DNA of 30,460 nucleotides from Lachnospiraceae bacterium EP-SM-12S-S03 (GTDB taxonomy: Bacteria; Bacillota; Clostridia; Lachnospirales; Lachnospiraceae). This document shows, one piece after another, positions 1-7,756 of the stretch (positions are counted from its first letter, which is position 1; each line of letters starts with the position of its first letter). Location of the stretch: assembly GCA_020540725.1 (NCBI GenBank), contig JAJBSL010000028.1, forward strand, positions 1-30,460. The letters are read 5' to 3'. The notes beneath the pieces are model-generated. The model was given only the letters and a program-made list of their open reading frames with translations, made no database searches and was not told the DNA's origin. Both the position numbers and the translations under genes were made by a program.

Positions 1-71
1 GGCTCACTGGCGATTACCGTGACCGGACTTGCACCGGCAAGTGTGATCCAGCTTCGCTGGACGCACATCAT
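1..71 (-). ncRNA. Partial structured RNA at window edge, possibly a cobalamin-riboswitch-like leader
   Basis: Read on the minus strand, this stretch has a perfect hairpin (TCCAGC, GAA loop, GCTGGA; 49-63) followed by CCGG-TGCAAGT-CCGG and then ACGGTAATCGCCAGTG. The second part resembles the conserved core of cobalamin riboswitches (CGGTG-AA-TCCG, then ACGGT and CGCCACTG), with one clear departure (CCAGTG for CCACTG) and no obvious upstream GGGAA element. It starts right after the terminator at 72-143 and runs off the left edge, so it would be the leader of a minus-strand gene outside the window. The class is a guess; other structured RNAs are possible. Confidence 0.35.
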
Positions 72-143
72 AAAAAAGGAACAGGAACAATCAATTCTGC
101 GCTGCATTACCCACGCGCCAAACCAGTTGTTCCTGTTCTTTTT
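72..143. terminator. Bidirectional terminator-like inverted repeat
   Basis: GAACAGGAACAA at 79-90 pairs perfectly over 12 bp with TTGTTCCTGTTC at 127-138. A runs to the left (72-77) and T residues to the right (139-143) give a U-tract on both strands. The 36-nt loop is long and may fold further. It lies downstream of the lipoprotein gene and so probably ends the pth-mfd-lipoprotein transcript. A second small stem (CCCCGC 162-167 with GCGGGG 178-183) lies nearer the stop codon but lacks a U-tract. Confidence 0.6.
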
Positions 144-199
144 CTATAGAATCCATCAATTCCCCGCCCATCCTTTTGCGGGGCTCTTTCATCATATTC

Positions 200-1234
200 T
201 TACTTTTCTTCTGTCTGCTCCTGTTTCATCGTAACATCAAGCTTTTTGAAACTTACTTTGTTCCATTCATCGTTGTTCACCTTGATCTTCGCATCATCCA
301 TAAATCCATCCAGGATTTCCTGATATTTTGTATTCTGACGCTCTGCTACGATATTATCCTTTTCCGTATTGGTAGCATCCTGATCAAACAGACTTGTAAG
401 TTTTGCAACATAATAACCGTTCTCTCCCTCGATCACATCTGTCACTTCGCCTTCTTTCAAAGCATCTGCTGCTTTGATCAGTTCTTCTGACGGGCTTGTG
501 TCTTTGCTGTCGAAAGTCAGTGTACTTGCAGTCTGTTCCTGTTCCTTTGCCAAGGCTTCAAAATCATCTGCCTTTTTTGCCATAGCAGCAAATGCTTCCG
601 CTGTCTTTTTAAGCTCTGCCTTCTCCTCATCATTCATATCCGAAGACTTACCGTCATCGTCCGTCTTTGTAAAAGAGAAGAAAACATACTGCATGCTCTT
701 CTGCGCAGCTTCTTCATCACTCACTTCTGTATCCACATCTGCAACCATAGCCTGTCTCATCTTATTCTGAATTGTTACAAGCTCAAGCACACGGCTTACC
801 GTTTTCTCACTTCCGGATACTTTCTCAAGATTCTCTGCATCGTTTGCCTTTACGAATTCTTTTGCCGCATCCGCAATCTTTGCCTTCTCTTCTTCCGTAA
901 GTTCTACTCCGTAATCGGCCATATGGTCTTCTAACACATACATCTGTTCCAGGCTCTTAAGAATATTCTTCTTTACTTCCTCTTCCATCGTTCCGCTTTC
1001 TTCTGAAAGCGATGTCCCCCAGAAATCATCTCCTAAAATAGAACTATACTGCATCTGCGCGATTGCCTGCTGATGTCTTGCAAAGAAATTGGCAACATCC
1101 ATGGTTACTTTATCGTCTCCTACCGTTAACACCGTTGCCTCGTTATCTATCTTAGTCCCGCATCCTGTCATTGCAGAAAATGCCAGCACCGCTGCTGCAG
1201 CAAGCGCTGCCGCTCTTCTTCCTTTATTACCCAT
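200..1234 (-). CDS. PrsA/SurA-like lipoprotein (putative peptidyl-prolyl isomerase / foldase)
   Basis: A 344-residue secreted lipoprotein. The N-terminus has basic residues, an alanine-rich hydrophobic stretch and a lipobox ending at Cys25 (AMTGC), so it should be lipidated and anchored on the outer face of the membrane. The body is charged and helical; a SurA N-terminal-like helical region (about 35-165) is followed by a divergent rotamase-like segment (about 170-290). By family analogy it would assist folding of exported proteins, but the parvulin active-site signature is weak, so chaperone activity alone is possible. The start is supported by AAGGAGG seven bases upstream. It is third after pth and mfd, 50 bp behind mfd, a common arrangement in Clostridia. 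Confidence 0.75.
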   Translation of the reverse strand: MGNKGRRAAALAAAAVLAFSAMTGCGTKIDNEATVLTVGDDKVTMDVANFFARHQQAIAQMQYSSILGDDFWGTSLSEESGTMEEEVKKNILKSLEQMYVLEDHMADYGVELTEEEKAKIADAAKEFVKANDAENLEKVSGSEKTVSRVLELVTIQNKMRQAMVADVDTEVSDEEAAQKSMQYVFFSFTKTDDDGKSSDMNDEEKAELKKTAEAFAAMAKKADDFEALAKEQEQTASTLTFDSKDTSPSEELIKAADALKEGEVTDVIEGENGYYVAKLTSLFDQDATNTEKDNIVAERQNTKYQEILDGFMDDAKIKVNNDEWNKVSFKKLDVTMKQEQTEEK

Positions 1235-1284
1235 AACATCCTCCTTAGTTTTACTAACTAATAAAATATTATACCTTGTTTTTT

Positions 1285-4200
1285 CTATTCAATCAATCCC
1301 TGAATCCCGGTTATCACACTTTTTACACATTCCAGAATATTTTCATCTTTCTCTTTTTTGTTTCTTCCTTTTTTCTCATAGATGAAATACGGATTGGTAT
1401 CTACTTTAAAGGTCAGATCCCCTTTAAACTGCTGCAAAAGCACAGGAATCTTATCTGCTTTCACTTTTGCTTTCTCATACATGATAAATTTATATTCTTC
1501 GCCTTTTTGTTCAATGGCAATAATATAAGCATTGTGAGCAAGAGCCTTCAGAGCCGCAATGTTCAGAAGCTGCTGCACTTTTCTTGGAATATCTCCAAAC
1601 CGGTCAATCAGCTCTTCGATCATATCATCCATTTCTTCCTCATTTTCAATGCTGGCAATCCTCTTGTAAACATCAAGCTTCTGATATTCATTCGGAATAT
1701 AAGATGCCGGAATATAAGCATCTACATTCAGATCAATGGTTGTATTGTAAGATTCTTCCTCTTCCATTTCTCCCTTCAAATGCTTCACGGCTTCATTGAG
1801 CATTTTGCAGTACAGATCGTATCCTACCGCCTCCATATGTCCATGCTGTTCCGCACCAAGCAGATTTCCTGCCCCACGGATTTCCAGATCACGCATGGCA
1901 ATCTTGAATCCGGAACCCAGATCTGTAAATTCCCGGATCGCCGCAAGCCGTTTCTCCGCCACTTCTTTCAGAAGCTTATCTCTTTTATAAAGCATAAATG
2001 CATACGCCATTCGGTTCGAACGTCCTACACGACCGCGAAGCTGATACAATTGGGAAAGACCGAGTTTATCTGCCTCATGGATGATCATGGTATTTGCGTT
2101 GGAAATATCCAGTCCGGTTTCAATGATCGTCGTGGACACAAGCACATCGATCTCCCCGTTAATAAAATCAAACATAATCTGTTCCAACTGATGTTCACTC
2201 ATTTGGCCATGGGCATAAGCTACTACCGCTTCCGGCACAAGACTTTGGATTCTGTCTGCAACGTCTTCAATGTCTTTTACTTTATTGTATACATAATACA
2301 CTTGTCCCTGTCGGGAAAGTTCTCTTTGTATCGCCTCTCTTACCATCTCGTCATTGTATTCCATCACATATGTCTGGATCGGCATACGATCCTGCGGCGC
2401 CTCTTCCAGAACACTCATATCACGGATTCCAATCAGACTCATATGAAGCGTTCTCGGAATCGGTGTCGCAGTCAGAGTCAGCACATCTACATTTTCTTTC
2501 AATTTCTTGATTTTTTCTTTATGCTGCACCCCAAACCGCTGTTCTTCATCTATGATCAAAAGCCCCAGATCCTTAAATTTCAAGTCATCGCTTAACACAC
2601 GATGGGTTCCGACGATAATATCTACCAATCCCTTTTTCGCATCTTCAATGGTCTTCCTCTGCTGCGCCGGAGTTCGGAATCTGCACATGAGATCCACTCG
2701 CACCGGGAAATCTTTCATACGCTGCACAAATGTATTATAGTGTTGCTGTGCCAAAATTGTTGTGGGTACAAGATACACAACCTGTTTGCTCTCCTGTACT
2801 GCTTTGAATGCGGCGCGGATCGCAACTTCTGTCTTCCCATAGCCTACATCCCCACAGACAAGCCGGTCCATGATTTTTGTACTCTCCATGTCCTTTTTCA
2901 CGGCATCAATTGTCACGAGCTGATCTTCCGTTTCTTCAAACGGAAACATTTCCTCAAACTCTTTCTGCCAGACTGTATCCGGTCCATAGACAAACCCTTC
3001 TTCTTTCTGCCTTGCTGCATAAAGTTCTACAAGATCTTTCGCAATTTCTTTGACCGCCCCACGAACTCTCGTCTTTGTCTTTGTCCATTCCTGCGTACCA
3101 AGCTTATTGAGCTTCGGCTTCTTCGCATCTGCACCTGCGTACTTCTGAATCAAGTCAAGCTGCGTTGCCGGAATGTACAGATTGCTTCCTCCTGCATAGG
3201 AAATCTTCATATAATCCTTAGATGTCTTATCGATATCCATCTTCTCAATTCCTTGATAAATACCGAGACCATGATTCTCATGAACAACATAATCTCCTAC
3301 TTTCAATTCGGAAAAACTTTGGATCTTCTGTCCCTCATAAATCTTACGTTTTCTTTTTTTCTTACCTCGCCCGAAAATATCCGTCTCCGATATCACAGTA
3401 AATTTAATCATCGGATATTCATACCCTTCTGTCACATGACCGAAAGTCACCATGATCTCCCCCGGCATGACCACCCGTTCTCTATCTTCACTGTAAAAAC
3501 TGCTGAGATTATAATCCCTCAAATCCTCTGCCAGACGTCTTGCCCTCGTACGCGACCCCGACAGAAGAACGACCCTGTATCCATTTCGTTTTAACCGTTT
3601 TAAATCCCGTGTCAACATCTCAAAACTGTTATTATAAGGGTTCACACTTTTCGTATGAAAACTATACAGGTCATTCGTCTTAAATTCCTTCACCCTCGTT
3701 TCAAGGGTGCTGAAACCCACACTGTAATATTCATTCATCTTCTCAATGACTTCTCTTGTATGATAGAGCGGAATCCGGACATCCGTCACTTCCATTCCTG
3801 CTTCCAGACGGTTCTTCTGAGCTTCCAGATACTCTTCTTCCACTCCTTCCCCTTTTTCCAAAAGTCTTGCAGGCTCATCCAAAAACAACACACTTTCTTC
3901 CTTGTCAAAATAGTCAAGAAAGGACACACGTCTTCCCTCTTCTTCTGGGAAATCCGTTGCCGGATAGATCTCTATTTCTTCCAGATTCTCAATAGACCGC
4001 TGACTATCCACATCAAAAGTTCTGATGGAATCAATCTCATCTCCCCAGAACTCAATACGGATCGGCACTTCTTCCGTCAAAGGGAATACGTCCAAAATCC
4101 CCCCTCGAACCGCAAACTGTCCCGGCCCTTCAATCTGTACTTCTCTGTCATATCCAAGGAATGCAATTTCTTTTACCAGTTTCTCGAAATCTACTGTATC

Positions 4201-4626
4201 CCCGTTATTGAGTTTGATCACTCTTTCCCTGATTTTCTCAATTGGAAGCAGTGAATCCATGAAACCATCAAAGCTTGTCACAACTGTAACGTCTTCATCC
4301 TCCAAAACGGCCTGGATCACGCTCATTCTCTGTTGGATCAGAACCTTGCCCCGGATATCCGCCTGATAGAACAAAAGATCTTTCGGAGGATAATAATATA
4401 CATTTTCATCAAGAAATTTATATTCTTCACAAATTTCTTTTGCCTTTCCTTCACTGGAAACAGCGATGATCTTCTTCTTCGAACCATCGCCAAGGGCATA
4501 CATCAAATGTGTCTTCTGAGAATTGACACATCCGGCAATCTGTATCATTCCCTTCTCTTTTCTCATCTTTCGTTGTATCGTTTCAAATTCCGCCAGTTCC
4601 TTCAGCGGTTCCGTAAAACTTCGCAT
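1285..4626 (-). CDS. mfd: Transcription-repair coupling factor Mfd
   Basis: A 1113-residue SF2 DNA translocase that removes stalled RNA polymerase from lesions and recruits UvrA. Visible parts in order: a UvrB-like module (about 25-300), the RNA-polymerase-interacting CarD-like domain (about 435-530, with VGDYVVHENHGLGIY), and helicase motifs including Walker A GDVGYGKT at 592-599, the DEEQ box near 693-696, TATPIPRTL, and QLRGRVGRS in the second RecA lobe. A C-terminal TRCF domain follows. Length matches the family. The ATG lies two bases after the pth stop codon, so the two are very probably co-transcribed and translationally linked, as in many Firmicutes where mfd lies close to pth (spoVC). 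Confidence 0.98.
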   Translation of the reverse strand: MRSFTEPLKELAEFETIQRKMRKEKGMIQIAGCVNSQKTHLMYALGDGSKKKIIAVSSEGKAKEICEEYKFLDENVYYYPPKDLLFYQADIRGKVLIQQRMSVIQAVLEDEDVTVVTSFDGFMDSLLPIEKIRERVIKLNNGDTVDFEKLVKEIAFLGYDREVQIEGPGQFAVRGGILDVFPLTEEVPIRIEFWGDEIDSIRTFDVDSQRSIENLEEIEIYPATDFPEEEGRRVSFLDYFDKEESVLFLDEPARLLEKGEGVEEEYLEAQKNRLEAGMEVTDVRIPLYHTREVIEKMNEYYSVGFSTLETRVKEFKTNDLYSFHTKSVNPYNNSFEMLTRDLKRLKRNGYRVVLLSGSRTRARRLAEDLRDYNLSSFYSEDRERVVMPGEIMVTFGHVTEGYEYPMIKFTVISETDIFGRGKKKRKRKIYEGQKIQSFSELKVGDYVVHENHGLGIYQGIEKMDIDKTSKDYMKISYAGGSNLYIPATQLDLIQKYAGADAKKPKLNKLGTQEWTKTKTRVRGAVKEIAKDLVELYAARQKEEGFVYGPDTVWQKEFEEMFPFEETEDQLVTIDAVKKDMESTKIMDRLVCGDVGYGKTEVAIRAAFKAVQESKQVVYLVPTTILAQQHYNTFVQRMKDFPVRVDLMCRFRTPAQQRKTIEDAKKGLVDIIVGTHRVLSDDLKFKDLGLLIIDEEQRFGVQHKEKIKKLKENVDVLTLTATPIPRTLHMSLIGIRDMSVLEEAPQDRMPIQTYVMEYNDEMVREAIQRELSRQGQVYYVYNKVKDIEDVADRIQSLVPEAVVAYAHGQMSEHQLEQIMFDFINGEIDVLVSTTIIETGLDISNANTMIIHEADKLGLSQLYQLRGRVGRSNRMAYAFMLYKRDKLLKEVAEKRLAAIREFTDLGSGFKIAMRDLEIRGAGNLLGAEQHGHMEAVGYDLYCKMLNEAVKHLKGEMEEEESYNTTIDLNVDAYIPASYIPNEYQKLDVYKRIASIENEEEMDDMIEELIDRFGDIPRKVQQLLNIAALKALAHNAYIIAIEQKGEEYKFIMYEKAKVKADKIPVLLQQFKGDLTFKVDTNPYFIYEKKGRNKKEKDENILECVKSVITGIQGLIE

Positions 4627-4628
4627 AC

Positions 4629-5201
4629 TTATTTTACCTTCTTGTTATACTCATTCATTGCGGCATCCATTTCTCCGCTCACCATCATTTCCACTGCTTC
4701 GGAAGCCTTTCTATATCCTTCTTCCATCACTTCCTGCTCTTCTTTCGTAAAATGTCCCAGAACATAATCTGCAAGATCATATTCTTTCGGTTTTTCTCCT
4801 ACTCCTACTTTGATACGTGGGAAAACAGAATGTCCAAGATGAGCAATAATATTTTTGATTCCGTTATGTCCTCCCGCACTTCCTTTTTTGCGAATTCTGA
4901 GTTGTCCCACATCCAGACTTATATCATCATAAATGACGATCAATTCCTGTTCCTCATCTATTTTGAAATAATCCACAAGACTTCTGACGCTTTCCCCGCT
5001 CAAATTCATATATGTCTGCGGCTTTGCAAGAATCACTTTCTGACCTGCGATGATTCCCTTTCCACAAAAAGCCCTGTGTTTTCTTATATCCATTGTTATA
5101 TTATACTGATCTGCAATCTTATCTATTACATCAAATCCTACATTATGGCGCGTGCCTTCGTACTGCGCTGTCGGATTTCCAAGTCCTACGATAATATACA
5201 T
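4629..5201 (-). CDS. pth: Peptidyl-tRNA hydrolase
   Basis: A 190-residue cytosolic esterase that recycles tRNA from prematurely released peptidyl-tRNA. Family signatures: GLGNP at 6-10, the catalytic histidine in GTRHNVGFD (His19), KPQTYMNLSG, the conserved aspartate in IVIYDD, and GSAGGHNGIK. Length and all active-site regions are intact. It is first in the operon with mfd and the lipoprotein gene, and a sigma-A-like promoter lies just upstream (5233-5261). In Bacillus the orthologue is called spoVC because a mutant is blocked in sporulation; the enzyme itself is a housekeeping one. Confidence 0.98.
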   Translation of the reverse strand: MYIIVGLGNPTAQYEGTRHNVGFDVIDKIADQYNITMDIRKHRAFCGKGIIAGQKVILAKPQTYMNLSGESVRSLVDYFKIDEEQELIVIYDDISLDVGQLRIRKKGSAGGHNGIKNIIAHLGHSVFPRIKVGVGEKPKEYDLADYVLGHFTKEEQEVMEEGYRKASEAVEMMVSGEMDAAMNEYNKKVK

Positions 5202-5232
5202 AATTGTTCTCTCCTTTTCCTGTATTCTTTAT

Positions 5233-5261
5233 ATTTTACAAGAACTCTTTCCTTTTGTCAC
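5233..5261 (-). promoter_or_regulatory. Sigma-A-type promoter of the pth-mfd operon
   Basis: On the minus strand GTGACA (5256-5261) and TAAAAT (5233-5238) are separated by exactly 17 bp and lie about 30 bp upstream of the pth ATG. The -35 fits the consensus TTGACA in five of six positions and the -10 in five of six. It is divergent from the sigma-E-type promoter at 5272-5300. Confidence 0.6.
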
Positions 5262-5271
5262 CCATAGACAT

Positions 5272-5300
5272 GAATATTTTTCCTCTTTTCCCCATACATT
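5272..5300 (+). promoter_or_regulatory. Candidate sigma-E promoter
   Basis: GAATATT (5272-5278) and CATACATT (5293-5300) are separated by 14 bp. This matches the Bacillus sigma-E consensus kmATATT-N14-CATACAnT at every defined position. The predicted transcription start (about 5307) precedes an AGGAGG (5333-5338) and the ATG at 5344. No equally good sigma-A promoter is visible for this gene, so mother-cell expression during sporulation is predicted. Confidence 0.55.
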
Positions 5301-5343
5301 ATATAAAGCTCTTACATAATTACAAATAGATTAGGAGGTCTGC

Positions 5344-5775
5344 ATGAGTTCAAAAACCAAGATCATTGTTCTACACATGAAAGAAATCATTTATACCGCT
5401 GTTTTTGCTGTTTTAGGAATTCTGCTCATTCTTTTACTTGTATTCATGTTTTTCCCAAAAGACAAGAAAACAACGGATCCTTCCAAAGAATATATGTCAG
5501 GTATCTACACCGACCGCATTACCCTTGGAAGCACAGAGCTTGAAATGGAAGTAACGGTGGATCAGAAGGGGATTAGTTCCATTCGTTGTGTCAACCTAAA
5601 CGAATCCGTAACTGCCATGTACCCGCTTTTGCAACCGGCCATTGAAGATATGGCTGATCAGATCTGCGAAAAGCAGACCACCGAAGGATTGACTTATCCA
5701 AAAGAAAATGCTTATACTTCCCAAATGATCGTCGACGCCATAGAACGAGCACTAAAAAAAGCCGAAGTCAAATGA
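5344..5775 (+). CDS. Membrane-anchored protein with degenerate FMN-binding-like domain
   Basis: A 143-residue protein with a single N-terminal membrane segment (about 15-37) and an extracytoplasmic domain. The domain follows the layout of the small FMN-binding fold: a YTD opening strand, a 'VTVDQKGISSI' strand pair, a helix, a near-C-terminal YTS and a closing helix (AIERALKKA). The usual SGAT motif that carries covalent FMN is missing (TYPKENAYTS instead), so flavin attachment is doubtful. AGGAGG lies six bases before the ATG. It is monocistronic, ends in a bidirectional terminator, and the promoter looks sigma-E-dependent, so a role in the mother cell or engulfing membrane is inferred. Function unknown. 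Confidence 0.7.
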   Translation: MSSKTKIIVLHMKEIIYTAVFAVLGILLILLLVFMFFPKDKKTTDPSKEYMSGIYTDRITLGSTELEMEVTVDQKGISSIRCVNLNESVTAMYPLLQPAIEDMADQICEKQTTEGLTYPKENAYTSQMIVDAIERALKKAEVK

Positions 5776-5786
5776 CCTCGGCTTTT
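5754..5786. terminator. Bidirectional terminator between convergent genes
   Basis: A-run 5754-5760, GCCGA (5761-5765), GTCA/TGAC inner pairs, TCGGC (5778-5782) and TTTT 5783-5786. U-tracts occur on both strands. It overlaps the last codons of the plus-strand membrane gene and lies just beyond the stop of the minus-strand acidic protein gene, so it can serve both. Confidence 0.85.
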
Positions 5787-5794
5787 CATATGTT

Positions 5795-6058
5795 CTAACC
5801 TTCTACTACAAGGTACTGTCCATTCGGAAGTACAAAAACTTCAGATGCTTCTTCCAGTTCTTCATCAGACATTCCGTCCACATCCGCTCCGCTTTCATCA
5901 AAGTACTCTCTCACCTCGCGGATAGAATCGACGATCACTGCCATACAGTCTTCAAGAAATGCTTCCGCTTCTTCAGGTGTCTCTGCAACCGGTTCGTCAA
6001 AAAGCTGTCCCTGATTATTTAAGAAAACTTTCAAACACTCCTCATCATACTCATACAT
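5795..6058 (-). CDS. Small acidic conserved protein of unknown function
   Basis: An 87-residue, strongly acidic (Glu/Asp-rich) cytosolic protein with no membrane segment or recognised motif. It is mostly helical by composition, with a C-terminal segment LPNGQYLVVEG that looks like a beta hairpin. The gene starts one base after the stop of the HAD phosphatase gene, and its ribosome-binding site (AAGGAGG) lies inside the last codons of that gene, indicating tight co-translation. I recall similar short proteins in other Lachnospiraceae but cannot name a function. Confidence 0.8.
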   Translation of the reverse strand: MYEYDEECLKVFLNNQGQLFDEPVAETPEEAEAFLEDCMAVIVDSIREVREYFDESGADVDGMSDEELEEASEVFVLPNGQYLVVEG

Positions 6059-6059
6059 C

Positions 6060-6740
6060 CTAAAAATCCTCCTTCATTCTACATGTATTTTTCATAATTT
6101 TCATAAGCTCCTGCGGTGTATCGATAATATGGACCGCACCTGCTTTTTCTAACACATCCCTTGAGCGGAATCCCCATGTCACTCCCACACCGGTCACTCC
6201 TGCTCTTCTTGCCGTCTCAACATCCACTTCAGAATCCCCAATGTAAAGGCATTCTTCCTTCTTCACACCCAGAGATTCTAATATTTCATATACTCCTGCC
6301 GGATCCGGCTTCCTTGAAATCCCTTCTCTCTGACCAGCGATACATGCAAACTTTTCTTTTCCAAAAATATCTGCCACAACATCCACAGTCTGGTTATGCG
6401 GCTTGTTGGAAAGAACTGCGGTCTTGATTCCCTGTTCTCGAAGTGTCTCCAACAATTCAGGTATTCCATCATAAGGTACTACATGATATGTACAATTCTC
6501 ACCAAATATTCGTTTGTACACCTCAAGCCCCCGGTCCAAAAGAGCCAGTTCTTCATCTCCCGAAGCTGCCAATGCCTTTTCAATCAGCACTTTTGCTCCA
6601 TTCCCCACAAACTGTCTGCATTGATCCATGGTTATCTTCCGAAGTCCCAGTTCTGTAAGCGTCGCATTCACAGAATATGTCAATGATTCCAACGTATCTG
6701 TTAATGTTCCATCCAAGTCGAATATACATACTTTATACAT
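6060..6740 (-). CDS. HAD-superfamily phosphatase (phosphoglycolate phosphatase-like)
   Basis: A 226-residue Mg2+-dependent cytosolic phosphatase of the HAD subfamily IA. Motif I FDLDGTLTDT near the N-terminus holds the nucleophile Asp8 and the acid/base Asp10; motif II is the serine/threonine in 'AVLSNKP'; motif III lysine is in RKPDP; motif IV is 'YIGDSEVDVETA'. A four-helix cap lies between motifs I and II. The fold resembles Gph/PpaX enzymes, but substrate cannot be assigned from sequence. It has its own promoter (6764-6792) and a good ribosome-binding site (AAAGGAG), and leads a two-gene operon. Confidence 0.85.
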   Translation of the reverse strand: MYKVCIFDLDGTLTDTLESLTYSVNATLTELGLRKITMDQCRQFVGNGAKVLIEKALAASGDEELALLDRGLEVYKRIFGENCTYHVVPYDGIPELLETLREQGIKTAVLSNKPHNQTVDVVADIFGKEKFACIAGQREGISRKPDPAGVYEILESLGVKKEECLYIGDSEVDVETARRAGVTGVGVTWGFRSRDVLEKAGAVHIIDTPQELMKIMKNTCRMKEDF

Positions 6741-6763
6741 GATTTCTCTCCTTTATACCCAAT

Positions 6764-6792
6764 ATAATATTATGGTTTTATGTAAAATTCAA
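6764..6792 (-). promoter_or_regulatory. Sigma-A-type promoter of the HAD phosphatase operon
   Basis: On the minus strand TTGAAT (6787-6792), 17 bp, TATTAT (6764-6769), about 24 bp upstream of the ATG at 6740. It lies downstream of the hairpin that follows sigG, so the operon is likely independent of sigG. Confidence 0.55.
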
Positions 6793-6830
6793 CTGTAAAT
6801 CTTAAAAAGATAAAATTTCAACTATCATCC

Positions 6831-6854
6831 ATGCGGGCAGGATTCTGCCCGCAT
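6831..6854. terminator. Perfect GC-rich hairpin after sigG
   Basis: ATGCGGGCAG (6831-6840), GATT loop, CTGCCCGCAT (6845-6854): a perfect 10-bp stem 26 bp after the sigG stop. There is no clear U-tract on either strand, so it may act as an mRNA 3'-end stabiliser or a weak terminator. Confidence 0.5.
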
Positions 6855-6880
6855 GCCGGTAGTTCTTTATATTTCCCCTC

Positions 6881-7660
6881 CTAACAAGCCAGATATTGCC
6901 GCATAGTTTTCAGTGCATTTTTCTCAAGTCTGCTTACCTGTGCCTGGGAAATATGAATATCCTCAGCGATTTCCATCTGCGTTCGCCCCTCAAAGAACCG
7001 CATTCTGATAATCCTTCTCTCCCGTTCTCCAAGACGTTCCATTGCTGCCGCCAGCGAAAGTTCCTCCACCCACTTTTCTTCCTTGTTCTTCTTATCGCTT
7101 AACTGATCCATTACATACAAAGTGTCTCCCCCGTCATTATATACCGGCTCCTGCAGACTCATGGGAATCTGGATCGCATCCAGCGCCTGCACAATATCCT
7201 CCTTTGCAATCCCGATTTCTTTTGATATTTCTTCTATCGTTGGCTCCTTCAAATGGTTCTTCATATAGCCTTCTTTCGCATAAATGGCCTTGTAGGCCGT
7301 ATCGCGAAGGGAACGGCTTACACGTATGGAGTTATTGTCCCGCATATACCGTCTGATTTCTCCTATGATCATGGGAACCGCATAGGTGGAAAACTTCACA
7401 TTCAGTTCAGTGTTGAAATTATTGATCGCCTTAATCAATCCAATGCATCCGATCTGGAACAAATCATCCGGATTCTCATTGCTGTTTGAAAAACGTTTGA
7501 TTACACTTAAGACAAGTCTTAAGTTTCCTTTGATATATTCTTCTTTCGCATCTTCATCTCCTTCTTTGATTCGTTCAAATAACGCCTCCTTATCTTCCTC
7601 TTTAAGAAGAGGAAGGGTGGACGTATTGACACCGCATATTTCTACTTTACTAAGAGCCAT
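6881..7660 (-). CDS. sigG: RNA polymerase sigma-G factor, forespore-specific
   Basis: A 259-residue sigma-70-family factor that drives late forespore gene expression. The N-terminal VEICGVNTS and the region 2 block (GNLRLVLSVI, DLFQIGCIGLIKAI, KFSTYAVPMIIGEIRRYMRDN, in pieces) are almost identical to Bacillus sigma-G; region 3 (SRSLRDTAYKA) and region 4 with an HTH (TQMEIAEDIHISQAQVSRLEK) follow. Start: AAGGAGG seven bases upstream of ATG 7660. In Bacillus sigG directly follows sigE; here a metallo-hydrolase gene separates them. Two TGAATA motifs at 7712-7717 and 7723-7728 upstream are candidates for a forespore sigma-F/sigma-G promoter. Confidence 0.97.
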   Translation of the reverse strand: MALSKVEICGVNTSTLPLLKEEDKEALFERIKEGDEDAKEEYIKGNLRLVLSVIKRFSNSNENPDDLFQIGCIGLIKAINNFNTELNVKFSTYAVPMIIGEIRRYMRDNNSIRVSRSLRDTAYKAIYAKEGYMKNHLKEPTIEEISKEIGIAKEDIVQALDAIQIPMSLQEPVYNDGGDTLYVMDQLSDKKNKEEKWVEELSLAAAMERLGERERRIIRMRFFEGRTQMEIAEDIHISQAQVSRLEKNALKTMRQYLAC

Positions 7661-7696
7661 TTCATATCCTCCTTCTCTTTCTAAGAAAAGGATTTA

Positions 7697-7728
7697 CAAA
7701 ATGGCTCCTTATATTCACGCTCTATTCA
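7697..7728 (-). promoter_or_regulatory. Weak candidate forespore promoter of sigG
   Basis: On the minus strand TGAATA occurs twice (7723-7728, 7712-7717), with GGAGCCATTTTG downstream containing CATTTTG (7697-7703) 19 bp after the first. This resembles sigma-F/sigma-G promoters (gnATA -35, CAT--TA -10) only loosely. It is the only promoter-like pattern in the 96-bp gap before sigG. Confidence 0.25.
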
Positions 7729-7756
7729 ATTAAAAATAACTTTTAGCCCTTGACAT

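Noticed and set aside
19..234. A 71-codon plus-strand ORF at the left edge
   Set aside because: It crosses the terminator repeat and the 3' end of the lipoprotein gene, and has no ribosome-binding site or family resemblance.
1276..2595. A 439-codon plus-strand ORF opposite mfd
   Set aside because: It is antisense to the well-conserved mfd frame, with Phe/His/Ile-rich composition typical of a shadow reading frame.
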